A DNA stretch of 64,000 bases from Paraburkholderia panacisoli (GTDB lineage: Bacteria > Pseudomonadota > Gammaproteobacteria > Burkholderiales > Burkholderiaceae), in NCBI RefSeq assembly GCF_008369935.1, contig NZ_VTUZ01000040.1, forward strand, positions 1-64,000, given 5' to 3'. Of the stretch, positions 9,510 to 18,397 are shown in pieces. How positions within the stretch are numbered: the first letter of the stretch is position 1; each line of letters starts with the position of its first letter. The position numbers and the translations under genes were made by a program. The notes under the pieces are model-generated. The model was not told the origin of the DNA. It was given only the letters and a program-made list of their open reading frames with translations, and ran no database searches.

Positions 9510-9731
9510 ATGGCCAAGAAGAAGACTGAATCAGTCTACCGTGTCACGGAAATTATCGGCACCAGCACGGTATCGTGGGAGGACGCGGCAAGAATGGCTG
9601 TGGAAACGGCCGCCAAATCGCTGCGTGATTTGCGCGTCGCCGAAGTCAGCAAGCTCGACCTGAAGGTCGAGAGCGGCAAGGTCGTTGAATACCGGGCGCG
9701 AGTGTCTTTGTCGTTCAAGTACGAAGCCTGA
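9510..9731 (+). CDS. Dodecin family flavin-binding protein
   Basis: A 73-residue protein with the complete dodecin pattern: VYRVTEIIGTSTVSWEDA at the N-terminus, the conserved Trp in VSWEDA, a single central helix, LRDLRVAEVSKLDLKVESGKV, and a final strand VVEYRARVSLSFKYEA. Dodecins assemble into hollow dodecamers that bind flavin dimers (or CoA) and are thought to store or quench flavins. The ATG is about 8 nt behind AAAGGAG, so the shorter start is clearly better than the in-frame upstream one. It stands alone, with more than 600 nt of non-coding DNA on either side. Confidence 0.95.
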   Translation: MAKKKTESVYRVTEIIGTSTVSWEDAARMAVETAAKSLRDLRVAEVSKLDLKVESGKVVEYRARVSLSFKYEA

Positions 9732-10548
9732 GCCGGTGACTCACCGTAGCAAAGCATCACAGGTCCTCGCTGCCCAACAGCTTGAGCAGTTCGACAAGCG
9801 CAAAAGGCGTCTCCTGCCGGCCTGCTGTAACTGCTTTTTGACCAACGCTTGCCTTCTGAATCCAGGCGGCTCATTTAGATTGCACTCTTGCTCGGACGCT
9901 GTACGTTGCCCAATCCGCCATGGGAGTTCTTTCTGATCAACGTGCTCAGGCCGGTCTGGACGAATCTGGCAAGAAGCGTGCGTGCGCAGTAGCCGGTGGG
10001 GCGGGTTACGTACCTGCCAATCCGGCCGCTGAGCCCACACGCTGCCAGTCGCCAGGCGAAGTTACTTCAGGTGAATGAGACGTGATCGCTGCGATACTTC
10101 AGGCGCGCTCGCGGCGGTGTCTCCCGTGTTTTCCGCGACCCAGTCCTTCGCCTTTTGCACGCTTTCATCAATGCCTGCCTTGTCCTGGCGGATTCAACCA
10201 GTCGCTGCGAATTCGCCATCGCCGCTGCGTGCCAGACTGTAGCGGACAAAGACATTGACCGAACGCATCAGTTCCTCGACGTCAGCCGTTCGCTGCTCCT
10301 GCAGATCGAATAACTCCATTGCGCCCTTAGCCGTCGTAGTGAACCCGGGAAGCCGTGCAAAATCCTCGTGCCTTCAGTCAACGTCCGCAATTGGCCCTGC
10401 CTCTGCGTGTCGGCCACCGGCGGCAGGCGGATCCGGATCGGCCAGATTATTCGGCGCAAAGCAGTCTTCAGATCAGGCTGTGCCGCCCATTAGAACCAAC
10501 ACGCCCATCACGAAGCGCGCACGCCGATCCCGGTTGAACTTCAATCCT
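9732..10548. other. Gene-poor region with possible decayed frame on the minus strand
   Basis: No intact gene is supported in about 800 nt. On the minus strand between about 10310 and 10080, a frame starting at an ATG near 10322 reads as an ordinary soluble peptide (begins ELFDLQEQRTADVEELM) for some 40 codons and then hits a stop. The following codons in another frame (ESVQKAKDWVAENTGD) still look protein-like. It may be a degraded small phasin- or stress-type protein, but the family is not recognised. Confidence 0.25.
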
Positions 10549-10932
10549 CTAGGCGCCAATTTTATAAGGGCGAGTCATGACCTCAAGAAAATGACCGTCT
10601 GGATCGTCGAAATACATTCCCCGGCCGCCGTTGTGCAGATAGGTTTCGCCGGCACGCTGTTTGCCAGGATCGGCCCAGTACTGAAGCCCTCTGTCACGAA
10701 TACGAGCGAAGACCCGGTCGAATTCGTCCTCACTGATCAGAAACGCGTAATGCTGCATGGAAATCGCGCTGTCGCTTTCGAAGAAGTCGAGCGACACGCC
10801 ATTTTCGAGTTGAACGACCAGCATCTGCCCGAACTCAATAGGACTCGGAAGCCCGAGGATGTCCATGAGAAACCTTGTCGACGCCCGTTTATCGCTACAC
10901 CAGACGATAGTATGGTTTAGTTGTACGCTCAT
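10549..10932 (-). CDS. VOC superfamily (glyoxalase/bleomycin-resistance-like) protein
   Basis: A 127-residue vicinal-oxygen-chelate protein. It starts SVQLNHTIVWCSDKRASTRFLMDILGL with the metal-ligand His near residue 6 and ends GRGMYFDDPDGHFLEVMTRPY, the standard second half with the conserved Glu near residue 119. VOC proteins bind a divalent metal and act as dioxygenases, isomerases, fosfomycin/bleomycin-type resistance proteins or glutathione-dependent lyases; the substrate is not readable. The ATG at 10932 follows GAGGGTCGCAAC and is preferred over an upstream in-frame start that would add 34 unlike residues. No operon partners are apparent. Confidence 0.85.
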   Translation of the reverse strand: MSVQLNHTIVWCSDKRASTRFLMDILGLPSPIEFGQMLVVQLENGVSLDFFESDSAISMQHYAFLISEDEFDRVFARIRDRGLQYWADPGKQRAGETYLHNGGRGMYFDDPDGHFLEVMTRPYKIGA

Positions 10933-11111
10933 GTTGCGACCCTCACTGAAATGTGGCCGGGTATGCCCTTCTGGCGCGGAAGAGTCTCCTGTCTCGCCAT
11001 GCATCCAACATAGCCGACGCCTGATGGTATTCAAGTGAAATGTAACTGCGACCGGCAGCTGATGGCGTTCCGAGCAACCATTTGCATCAGAACCAATGAG
11101 ACCGCATGGGC

Positions 11112-12278
11112 TCAGCGCGCGCGCAATGCATCGACGATGTTCATGCGGGCCGCGCGCATCGCAGGCAGAAATCCGCCGACGAGACCCATCGTCATCGAAA
11201 ATGCGAGCGTCTTCGCGACGATGGCCGGTGTCAGGATAAAGCGGAACGACAGGTCCGCGAAGGTCTGGAAGTTGGTGGTCGAAAACGACGCGAACTGCAT
11301 GAACGCCGCGCAGCCCAGCCCCGCCAGTCCGCCGACGAGCCCCAGCAGCATCGCTTCGACAAGAAACGCAGCGAGCACGTTGATGCGCCTGAAACCGAGC
11401 GCACGCAAGGTGCCGATCTCCGCGACCCGGTTGGCCACGGACGCGTACATCGTGATCATCGCGCCGATCATCGCCGCTATCGAAAAGATCATCGATAGCG
11501 TGAAGCCGAGAATGTTGATAAACGTCGAGAGCGCCTTCGACTGGTCGCTATAGAACGTCTGTTCGCGCTTCGCTTCATCGGCGAGGCGCGGATCGACGTC
11601 GAGGTCGGACTTGAAGCCGCCGAACTGGTCGGATTGCGCGAGCCGCACCACCATCGACGAATAGCTCGTGCGGCGAAACGACTGCATCAACTGATCGACA
11701 TCGCCCCAGATTTCCGAATCGAAGCCGCTGCCGCCCGCGTCGAAAGTGCCAACCACGGTCCAGTCGCGCTGCGCGAAGCGCAAATGCTCGCCTGGCTGCG
11801 TGCCGCTGAAGCCCTTCGCAATGCTGCTGCCGACGATGATTTCGGACGACCCCGGATTGAACATGCGCCCCGACGCGAGCTTCACTTGCGGCCGCAAGCT
11901 CATGCCCGCGGGCGAGACCCCGCGAATCACGACATTCGATGGCTTGCCCGAGGAGCGCTTCGTGAGCGAGATCAGCACGACGGACTCCTTCGACGCCATG
12001 CGTCGCCCGTCGTCACCGATCGCCACAGCCGGGTGCATTTCGATCACGTTCGCCTGGCCGCGGTCGATCGCGCTCTGCACCTCCGTTTCCGCGCCCTTGC
12101 GGATCACCACGACGTTGTCCTCCTCCCCGGTGGACACGAGCGTCTTCTTGAGGCCCGCATCGAGCATCAGCACAGTCGCGAACACGAACACAACGAGCGC
12201 GAGCCCACCGGCCGTGAGCGCGGTGGTGAGCCGGCGCGTCCACAGACTGCGAGCGATGTATGAGAGCGGGATCGCCAT
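11112..12278 (-). CDS. ABC transporter permease, MacB/FtsX type (second subunit)
   Basis: A 388-residue permease: an N-terminal helix (about residues 18-40), a large extracytoplasmic MacB-like core domain of about 220 residues, and three C-terminal helices in the FtsX domain including VANRVAEIGTLRALGFRR, the conserved loop near the first FtsX helix. Such permeases couple an ATPase to periplasmic movement of macrolides, lipoproteins or peptides. The ATG at 12278 (AIPLSYIARSLWTRR) lies 8 nt after the stop of the first permease, so the longer open frame is ignored. It is the last gene of an adaptor-ATPase-permease-permease operon. Confidence 0.88.
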   Translation of the reverse strand: MAIPLSYIARSLWTRRLTTALTAGGLALVVFVFATVLMLDAGLKKTLVSTGEEDNVVVIRKGAETEVQSAIDRGQANVIEMHPAVAIGDDGRRMASKESVVLISLTKRSSGKPSNVVIRGVSPAGMSLRPQVKLASGRMFNPGSSEIIVGSSIAKGFSGTQPGEHLRFAQRDWTVVGTFDAGGSGFDSEIWGDVDQLMQSFRRTSYSSMVVRLAQSDQFGGFKSDLDVDPRLADEAKREQTFYSDQSKALSTFINILGFTLSMIFSIAAMIGAMITMYASVANRVAEIGTLRALGFRRINVLAAFLVEAMLLGLVGGLAGLGCAAFMQFASFSTTNFQTFADLSFRFILTPAIVAKTLAFSMTMGLVGGFLPAMRAARMNIVDALRAR

Positions 12279-12286
12279 GTCAGCCT

Positions 12287-13459
12287 CTAGCCGATAGCCC
12301 GCAGGCCTTCGACGATCTTCACCCGCGCCGCCTGCAGCGCCGGAATGATCGCGGCCGCGAACCCGACGACGAGCGCGCATGCCGCCTGCAACAGCATCGT
12401 TTCACGCGACACGTGGAACACCGGGAACACGCCTCCTGTCGCCTGCTTGAAGAAGCTTGCGGCGGGCGGCGTGGCGAGTATGCCGAGACCGCCGCCCACC
12501 ACGCAGATCGTCACCGACTCGCCGAACATCAGCAACGCGAGAAATCCCGGTCCGAAACCGAGTGCCTTGAGCGTCGCATATTCAACGGTGCGCTCGCGCG
12601 CGCTCATCGCCATCGCATTGGCCATCACCGCCATGATGATGACGATGACCACATAGGACACCAGTTGGATCGCCGCAATGATCTGATTCGACATCGCCAC
12701 GAAGCCAAGCTGGAACGCCTGCTCGGTCTCGGTGAGCGTCTCGGCGAGCGAGTTCCTGAAAACGTTGTCGACAGTGCGCGAGATCGCAGCGGCTTCGTCC
12801 GGGCTCGCGATGCCAAGCACATAGACCCCGACCTGATCCGCTTTCCGGCCCGGCGTCTTGCGTATCGTTTCGTTCAGGTAGTCCCAATGAAAAATCAGTT
12901 GGCGCGTGATCGTCGATTCGTCGCGACTGTCGAGAATGCCGCGCACGACGAACTCCCACGTGCCCGGATAGATCGTGCCCTTGATCGGAATCACGTCGCC
13001 AATCCTGAAACCGAACTGGCTCGCAAGCTGCCTGCCGATCAGACAGCCCTTGCGGTCCCGCTCGTAGTCGTTGCGCTGCTGCGCGGGCAAAATGAATTCC
13101 GGGTACAGGTCGAGATAGTTGTCCGATACGGCGAACTGCGCGAAAAAGTTCTTCGGCTCGCGATACACGCCGCCGAACCAGTTGGAGCGCGCGACCAGCG
13201 TCACGCCTTCCACGCCGCGTATGCGATTCTCGTAGCTCAACGGCAGCGGAAAGACGAGTGAGATCGCATTACGCGTCACTAGCCTTGCGTTCGATGCCGC
13301 AGCAGCGCCCGCATACCATGCGTCGACCACCGTATGCAGCAACCCGTACGCGAGCACCGCGATCAGGAGTCCGAACACGGTCAGCAACGTGCGCAGCTTG
13401 TGCCGCAGCGCGTTTCTCGTGATCAGCTTGAGCAGATACATGGCGATCGGCCTTGGCAT
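12287..13459 (-). CDS. ABC transporter permease, MacB/FtsX type (first subunit)
   Basis: A 390-residue protein with the same plan as its downstream neighbour: one N-terminal helix (TLLTVFGLLIAVLAYGLL), a long periplasmic domain, and three C-terminal helices with ARERTVEYATLKALGFG as the FtsX signature and LQAARVKIVEGLRAIG at the end. The two permeases together would form the membrane pair served by one ATPase. Starts at 13459 or 13441 (YLLKLITRN) are both possible; the inner one has AAGG about 9 nt upstream. The gene begins a few bases after the ATPase stop, implying translational coupling. Confidence 0.87.
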   Translation of the reverse strand: MPRPIAMYLLKLITRNALRHKLRTLLTVFGLLIAVLAYGLLHTVVDAWYAGAAAASNARLVTRNAISLVFPLPLSYENRIRGVEGVTLVARSNWFGGVYREPKNFFAQFAVSDNYLDLYPEFILPAQQRNDYERDRKGCLIGRQLASQFGFRIGDVIPIKGTIYPGTWEFVVRGILDSRDESTITRQLIFHWDYLNETIRKTPGRKADQVGVYVLGIASPDEAAAISRTVDNVFRNSLAETLTETEQAFQLGFVAMSNQIIAAIQLVSYVVIVIIMAVMANAMAMSARERTVEYATLKALGFGPGFLALLMFGESVTICVVGGGLGILATPPAASFFKQATGGVFPVFHVSRETMLLQAACALVVGFAAAIIPALQAARVKIVEGLRAIG

Positions 13460-13462
13460 GCC

Positions 13463-14185
13463 TCAGCGAGTGGTTCCATCGATCAGTTCCCCCTTCTCCA
13501 GATGCACGAGCGCCTTCGCCGCCCCCGCCGCATGCGCGTCGTGGGTCACCATGACGATGGTCTTGCCGAGTTCGCGGTTAAGCCGCTGCATCATGGTCAG
13601 CACCTCCTCGGCGGACGTGCGGTCCAGGTCGCCTGTCGGTTCGTCGGCGACGATCAGCGTCGGATCGCTGATCAGCGCGCGAGCGATCGCGACGCGTTGC
13701 TGCTGGCCGCCGGAAAGCTCGGACGGATAATGCTGCGCGCGTTCCGACAGATTCACCATGTCGAGCACGAGGCTCACGCGCTCGCGCCGCTCCTTGCGCG
13801 ACAGGCGCGTGAGAATCAACGGCAATTCGATGTTCTCGAATGCGGTCAGCACGGGCATCAGGTTGTAGAACTGGAAGATGAAGCCGACATGGGCCGCGCG
13901 CCATTCCGCCAGCGCCGACTCCGACAGCCGCGTGATGTCGAGCCCGCCAACGCGCAGTTCGCCGCCATCTGGCCGGTCGATGCCCGCGATCAGATTGAGC
14001 AGCGTGCTCTTGCCCGACCCCGACGGCCCCATCAGCGCAATGAAGTCGCCTTCGCCGATCGAAAGCGTGATGTCGGAAAGAACGGGTACCGTCTGAACGC
14101 CGCGCCGGTACGATTTGACGAGGTGCCTGATTTCGACGAGCGGCGCTGTATCGCTCACGCGCTTCACGTTGTCCACAGTGCTCAC
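13463..14185 (-). CDS. ABC transporter ATP-binding protein, LolD/MacB type
   Basis: A 240-residue nucleotide-binding subunit. It has Walker A GPSGSGKST near residues 54-62, signature LSGGQQQRVAIARAL near 148, Walker B LIVADEPTGDLD near 172, and the switch histidine in VTHDAHAA. Sequence and length place it in the MacB/LolD/FtsE group that powers extracytoplasmic conformational change rather than solute import. The GTG start at 14185 overlaps the adaptor stop, and its own stop lies next to the first permease start. It should work with the HlyD-like adaptor and both permeases. Confidence 0.94.
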   Translation of the reverse strand: MSTVDNVKRVSDTAPLVEIRHLVKSYRRGVQTVPVLSDITLSIGEGDFIALMGPSGSGKSTLLNLIAGIDRPDGGELRVGGLDITRLSESALAEWRAAHVGFIFQFYNLMPVLTAFENIELPLILTRLSRKERRERVSLVLDMVNLSERAQHYPSELSGGQQQRVAIARALISDPTLIVADEPTGDLDRTSAEEVLTMMQRLNRELGKTIVMVTHDAHAAGAAKALVHLEKGELIDGTTR

Positions 14186-14186
14186 G

Positions 14187-15389
14187 CTATTTCTTCACCA
14201 TGGTGACTTTGGCGCCGTCCTTGATGTGCTCGTTCGGCGCGCGTACCAGCACATCGCCGGGACGCACGCCGCTGACGGCCACCAGGTCGCCGAGCGCCGC
14301 GCCGGTTTTGACGGACACTTCCCGCACGGTGTCGTCCTTGATCACGAAGGCGACCTTGCGGCCATCGCGCTCGACGATCGCCGCGGGCTGCACCGCGACC
14401 ACCGGCTGCCGGTCCTGCGGCGCAACGGGCTTCGTCAGAAACGCGATCTTCGCGCTCATGTCGGGCAGCACGCGCTCATCGCGATCGACGAAGCGCACCT
14501 TGACGAGCACGGTTGCTTTCGAACGGTCGACAGTCGGCACGATGCGCGACACGCGGCCGGCCAATCTGAGTTCGAGCAGCGCATCGAGCTGGATCTCGCA
14601 AGGCTCGTTCACGGTGATCTTCGCGATGTTCGATTCCGCGACATCGGCTTCGACTTCGAGCGTTTCCATATCGGCAATCGTCACGACGGCGCCCTTGCTG
14701 TCGGATGCCTGCGAGAACGGCGTGATGTTGTCGCCGACGTTCGCATGCTTCTCGATGACCACGCCGTCGAACGGCGCGCGAATCACGGTTTGATCGACGG
14801 CCACCTGAGCCGCCTGCGCATTGGCCTGCGCCGACGCGATCGCCGCACGGCTGTTGTCGATCGACGCCCGCGCCTTGTCGTAACGGGCGAGATCGGAGTC
14901 GTACTGGGCGGCGGGCACGGCGCCGTTCGGCGCGAGTATCGCGGAGCGGTGCAGGCTGATTTCGGCGTCCTTCAGCTCGGCCATCTGCAGCGCGAGATTG
15001 GCCTGCGCCACCTTGACTTGCGCCTTCGCCTGCGCGAGCAGGGCCTCGACATCCGCGCTTTCGAGCCGGGCAATCACCTCGTCTTTCTTGACGCGCGTAC
15101 CCTCCAGCACGCCGAGCCACTCGAGGCGCCCCTGCCCTTTCGACGCCACCGCGGCCTTGCGCTGAGGCACGACGTAGCCGGTCGCGTTGAGCAGCGTATA
15201 GGTCTGCGACGGATAAGCGGACACCACGGTGGTGGTTTCGACGGCCTGCGGACCGGCCAGCTTGAGGCCGGCAACCCCCGCGCCGACGAGAAGCAGCGCG
15301 ACGACCCCGTATGCGATCCAGTTGCGCCGCCGTCCAGCAGCGACGGCGGGCCGGTCGATTTTCAGCCTCTTCAGATCATGATCAGCCAA
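14187..15389 (-). CDS. MacA-like periplasmic adaptor (HlyD/RND-type efflux subunit)
   Basis: About 400 residues. After a charged N-terminus there is one anchor helix (WIAYGVVALLLVGAGVAGL), then the adaptor architecture: lipoyl half-motif (GYVVPQRKAAVASKGQGRLEWL), a long coiled coil with Ala/Gln-rich heptads, the second lipoyl half (RAPFDGVVIEKHANVGD) and beta-barrel segments. It should bridge the ABC subunits to an outer-membrane channel. I prefer the TTG at 15389 (reads ADHDLKRLKIDRP), which matches how related adaptors begin, over the upstream ATG at 15494 whose extra 35 residues look non-coding. No TolC-like gene is present in the window. Confidence 0.87.
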   Translation of the reverse strand: MADHDLKRLKIDRPAVAAGRRRNWIAYGVVALLLVGAGVAGLKLAGPQAVETTTVVSAYPSQTYTLLNATGYVVPQRKAAVASKGQGRLEWLGVLEGTRVKKDEVIARLESADVEALLAQAKAQVKVAQANLALQMAELKDAEISLHRSAILAPNGAVPAAQYDSDLARYDKARASIDNSRAAIASAQANAQAAQVAVDQTVIRAPFDGVVIEKHANVGDNITPFSQASDSKGAVVTIADMETLEVEADVAESNIAKITVNEPCEIQLDALLELRLAGRVSRIVPTVDRSKATVLVKVRFVDRDERVLPDMSAKIAFLTKPVAPQDRQPVVAVQPAAIVERDGRKVAFVIKDDTVREVSVKTGAALGDLVAVSGVRPGDVLVRAPNEHIKDGAKVTMVKK

Positions 15390-15906
15390 TTTTTTATGTC
15401 TTCGCCGGCTGGCGTTCGCGCTTTGCGGACACCGCGTAGAAACGGCATCACGACGTCTCGCCACGCCGGCTACTTGTCCTGTAGACGGGCCCACAGTATA
15501 GCGCCGCGCCTGGCCCCCGCCCGCATCACGCTGACGGGACGCTCACGCCTGCGCAGACAGCGCGTTTTTCAGGTTGAAGACTCAGACTTCGAGCGTCCAA
15601 CGGACCTCGCCATCATCCTGGACGGGACCCTCCACCGCAAAGGAGCGTTTATCACATCAGAGCCCTGCATGCTGGGCGGAATCAACCGGTCGTTGCAACA
15701 TCTTGAAAACGGTTGTGATGCCAACCCGGTAGGCGGCCGAGAAATCGTTCTTGCTTCGGGCACCTCACCAAGCTGAAAGAACCCGCCATCCAAATCGAGC
15801 GCGAAGCGGTATCTTAGAGGTGCGTGCTGGTGAGATCGAACTGGCTTTTGCGAATCCGATGCATCAGTTCGATGCCGGAGAAAATAACGGCGGCGACTCT
15901 AGTCCA
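15390..15906. other. Intergenic region between adaptor and receiver protein
   Basis: About 500 nt without a supported gene. It should contain the promoter of the efflux operon (minus strand). The plus strand has a 60-codon stretch around 15590-15770 with protein-like composition but no start or known family. Confidence 0.35.
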
Positions 15907-16353
15907 CTAAGGACGGCGATAGTGGCCCTCCACAAGGTCAATTATTCGCCAAAGCGAACCGGGGCGTCGGACATGCCCGTCAAATCCCGCGCTTCTCAAA
16001 GCTGGTATCGAGTCCAGCGGCCAGATGTCGCTCATGGCGAGAATAAGTAACGTGGCTGTTGAGTCATCGGCGCGAAGCCGCCGCACAAAGGCATATTTCG
16101 GCGCAGAATCCAGCCTCGTGTCAAACAGAAGTGCGTGGGGTTTCCAGAATTGCAGGTATCGGCGAATCTCACCAATTGTCGATGCATGGATCGTCTCGTA
16201 TCCCTTCGCCGACAGCAGGAACGCAAGCGACTCGCGGATCATCACGTCTTGATGCCCAATCAGAATGCGCTTCTTCTCGCCCGTTTCTGCATCGGGTTCC
16301 GACCGCCAGAAAGCGAACTCCTGCTCATCGTCGTGCGGTGCACGCCTTGTCAT
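15907..16353 (-). CDS. Stand-alone response-regulator receiver-like protein
   Basis: A 148-residue protein with a CheY-like fold: RILIGHQDVMIRESLAFLLSAKGYET at 29-54, the predicted phospho-acceptor Asp78 in ALLFDTRLD, the Ser near 108 in LILAMSDIW, and a final helix ending LWRIIDLVEGHYRRP. The acidic pair of the first strand is reduced to HQD, and the invariant Lys is replaced by Arg (HVRRP), so phosphorylation chemistry may be altered. There is no output domain and no kinase next door. The ATG at 16353 follows GGGGGCAGTT; an earlier TTG is less likely. It may take part in a phosphorelay or act as a decoy (inference). Confidence 0.72.
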   Translation of the reverse strand: MTRRAPHDDEQEFAFWRSEPDAETGEKKRILIGHQDVMIRESLAFLLSAKGYETIHASTIGEIRRYLQFWKPHALLFDTRLDSAPKYAFVRRLRADDSTATLLILAMSDIWPLDSIPALRSAGFDGHVRRPGSLWRIIDLVEGHYRRP

Positions 16354-16893
16354 AACTGCCCCCAATGAGTTGGACCTGTTACAGCGAAAGCCAACAGGTC
16401 AGGCATGCCTTGTCTGACGCGCCTGATCGAGCATCTGGCATGCCCACCAGTAAGCCCACAAGGCCTTCTCCCAATCACATAACCGTCGGCGCGCGACCGA
16501 TCGAGAGGCGTCTCGGGTCACTCCGCTCTGCCATCCCTCCAGCCGGGGCTCCGCGCTTCGACGCAACACGAGCGCTACGGCAGCTTCGAAACCGGAACCC
16601 GCATTCGAGCCGTTGGCTCGTTCTGAGGTATGGGGCACGATCACCCGCTATACATCCGCATCACTGTTTCCGATGAGGCATGTGCCGTTCTATTCGACAG
16701 CCGCTATCGCCGCTATCCTCACCATCGCCGCCGCAGTCAGCGAATGACGCGGCGAATACAGCGGCTTCGCGCCGACAAGCCGGATGCCGTTCGGTAGTCT
16801 GGTGTCCATCGGAGTCTGCCATCGGTTCGAACGTCTCTAAAACGTTTGAGTAGGGGCAACTATTCCATGTTTCGCGCAGATCTTGATGCAGCG
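16354..16893. other. Intergenic DNA before the IS6 stub
   Basis: No intact gene is supported. On the plus strand an ATG at about 16674 opens a 24-codon frame resembling a signal peptide (VPFYSTAAIAAILTIAAAVS), followed by a stop and 30 more protein-like codons. It could be the relic of a small secreted protein. The right end of this interval is the boundary of an IS6-type element. Confidence 0.3.
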
Positions 16894-17254
16894 GGCACTG
16901 GTGCAAATGCCGATGTGAAATCGGTTAAGGCGTGGGATTGAACGAACCGATGGTCGCCGATGAGTATGCTGAAGAGTCTTTGACGAGTTTCGATGGGCGA
17001 CACTTTGATCGCGAGATCATCATTCTGTGTGTCCGCTGGCATCTACGCTACAAACTCAGTCTGCGGGATCTCGTCGAGATGATCCCCAAAGGGGACTTCC
17101 TGCGGGGCGTGGCTGAACGGGGTGTGTCGCTCGCACACACGACGATCCTGCGCTTAGTGCAGCGCTATGCGCCGGGGTTCGTCAAGCGCTGGAATCGTTT
17201 TGGCTCGCCCACTGGACAGTCGTGGCGTGTCGACGAGACACGGGTCCGGCTTCG
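16894..17254 (+). mobile_element. Truncated IS6-family insertion sequence (left end and transposase N-terminus)
   Basis: The left terminus starts near 16894 with GGCACTGGTGCAAATG, close to the GGCACTGTTGCAAA ends of IS6/IS26 elements. A transposase frame of about 108 codons follows (16932-17258). Residues GRHFDREIIILCVRWHLRYK, LSLRDLVEMI and the helix-turn-helix SLAHTTILRLVQRYAPG match the IS6 N-terminal region. The DDE domain begins at WRVDETRV, where the first catalytic Asp is present, but the sequence then stops: the rest of the DDE domain and the right end are missing. The element is therefore inactive. It abuts the 3-prime end of the next LysR gene, which looks intact. Confidence 0.82.
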
Positions 17255-17263
17255 ATGAACAAT

Positions 17264-18193
17264 TCACCCGATGCTTCCTGCAACCCGTTCCGCCAACCGC
17301 TGCCGCTCGAACGCCTCCACAATGAAATCGACGAACGCCCGCGTTTTCGCCGGCAGCAGGGTGCGTGTCGAGTAGTAGATCGAAATCGCCCCGGTGTCCG
17401 CGTACCACCGTGGCAACAATCGCACAAGTTCGCCCCGTTCGATCCACGGCAGCACATCCGACACCGCCAGCAGCGCAACGCCCAGTCCGAGAACCGCGGC
17501 CTCGCGCATTGCTGCCGGGTCGTTGACCGTGATGGTCTCGCCAAGCCGGGCGAGCATCTCGTCGCCCACGGTGTCGCGCATCGTCCGGTGGCGCACGCGA
17601 CCGGTGTTGCTCGATCGCATCACGATGCCGCAAAGACGCGCGAGATCGCCGGGATCAGTCGGGGGCACCCGGTCTGCCATGTAGGCCGGAGACGCAACCG
17701 CGATGAGATGCGCAGGCATCAACGCGCGCGACACGACGCCCGGTGCGAGATCGAATCCACCGCCCATCGCCGCATCGTAGCCCTCTGCAATCAGGTCGAC
17801 CTGCCGGTTCTCGAAGTGCCAGTCCGGACGAATCATCGGATAGCGCGCGAGGAATGCGGGCAGCAGCGGCATCACATACGTCATGCCGAACGTCGGCGCC
17901 ATGCTGACTTTCAGCACGCCCGCCGGTTCGCCGCGGCCGGTCGAAACGGACGCAATCGCCGACTGCAGCGCGTCCAGATTGCCGCCGATTTCCACGAGTA
18001 ATCGCTCGCCAGCCTCGGTCAACATGAGCTTGCGCGTCGATCGCTGGAATAGCCGGACGCCAAGATTGCGTTCGAGCAGCGCGACGTTCCGGCTCACCGC
18101 GGCAGGCGTCAGCGCGAGGCGCCGCGCGGCTGCGGAGAAGCTGCCCGTTTCTGCGCTGCGGACGAACGACTCAAGATTAGCGAGCGTTTCCAT
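17264..18193 (-). CDS. LysR family transcriptional regulator
   Basis: A 309-residue LysR protein starting METLANLESFVRSAETGSFSAAARRLALT, a complete winged-helix region with LGVRLFQRSTRKLMLTEAG, followed by the effector domain (VLKVSMAPTFGMTYVMPLLPAFLARYP). The stop codon lies about 10 nt from the clipped IS6 element; family length suggests the gene was not shortened. It diverges from the NADP-binding oxidoreductase gene at 18.4 kb, its probable target, across about 200 nt. The inducer is unknown. Confidence 0.9.
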   Translation of the reverse strand: METLANLESFVRSAETGSFSAAARRLALTPAAVSRNVALLERNLGVRLFQRSTRKLMLTEAGERLLVEIGGNLDALQSAIASVSTGRGEPAGVLKVSMAPTFGMTYVMPLLPAFLARYPMIRPDWHFENRQVDLIAEGYDAAMGGGFDLAPGVVSRALMPAHLIAVASPAYMADRVPPTDPGDLARLCGIVMRSSNTGRVRHRTMRDTVGDEMLARLGETITVNDPAAMREAAVLGLGVALLAVSDVLPWIERGELVRLLPRWYADTGAISIYYSTRTLLPAKTRAFVDFIVEAFERQRLAERVAGSIG

Positions 18194-18397
18194 GCAGTGA
18201 TATTAAAGCATCGCTTGAAAATAATTCAAGCGATTACCCGCTAATCAACGAGCAATATAGGCGGCAATATTCGCTCAGTGCCCACTGGCGCGAATGCCAA
18301 ATGGCTCCCGCCTTCATTCCACTTGTCAGCCCGAACGCGGCCTTCGCCGCCTGCGGCATGAGCGCCTGATTCATCACTATTCGCAAGGAGTTTCACC

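Noticed and set aside
12260..13261. Plus-strand open frame of 333 codons
   Set aside because: Antisense to the first ABC permease, Arg/His-rich with no motifs.
14115..15776. Plus-strand open frame of about 550 codons
   Set aside because: Antisense to the efflux adaptor and extends into non-coding DNA; the composition is typical of a shadow frame.
16674..16745. Signal-peptide-like short frame
   Set aside because: Only 24 codons followed by a stop, without a clear ribosome binding site. Mentioned in the intergenic entry but not called as a gene.
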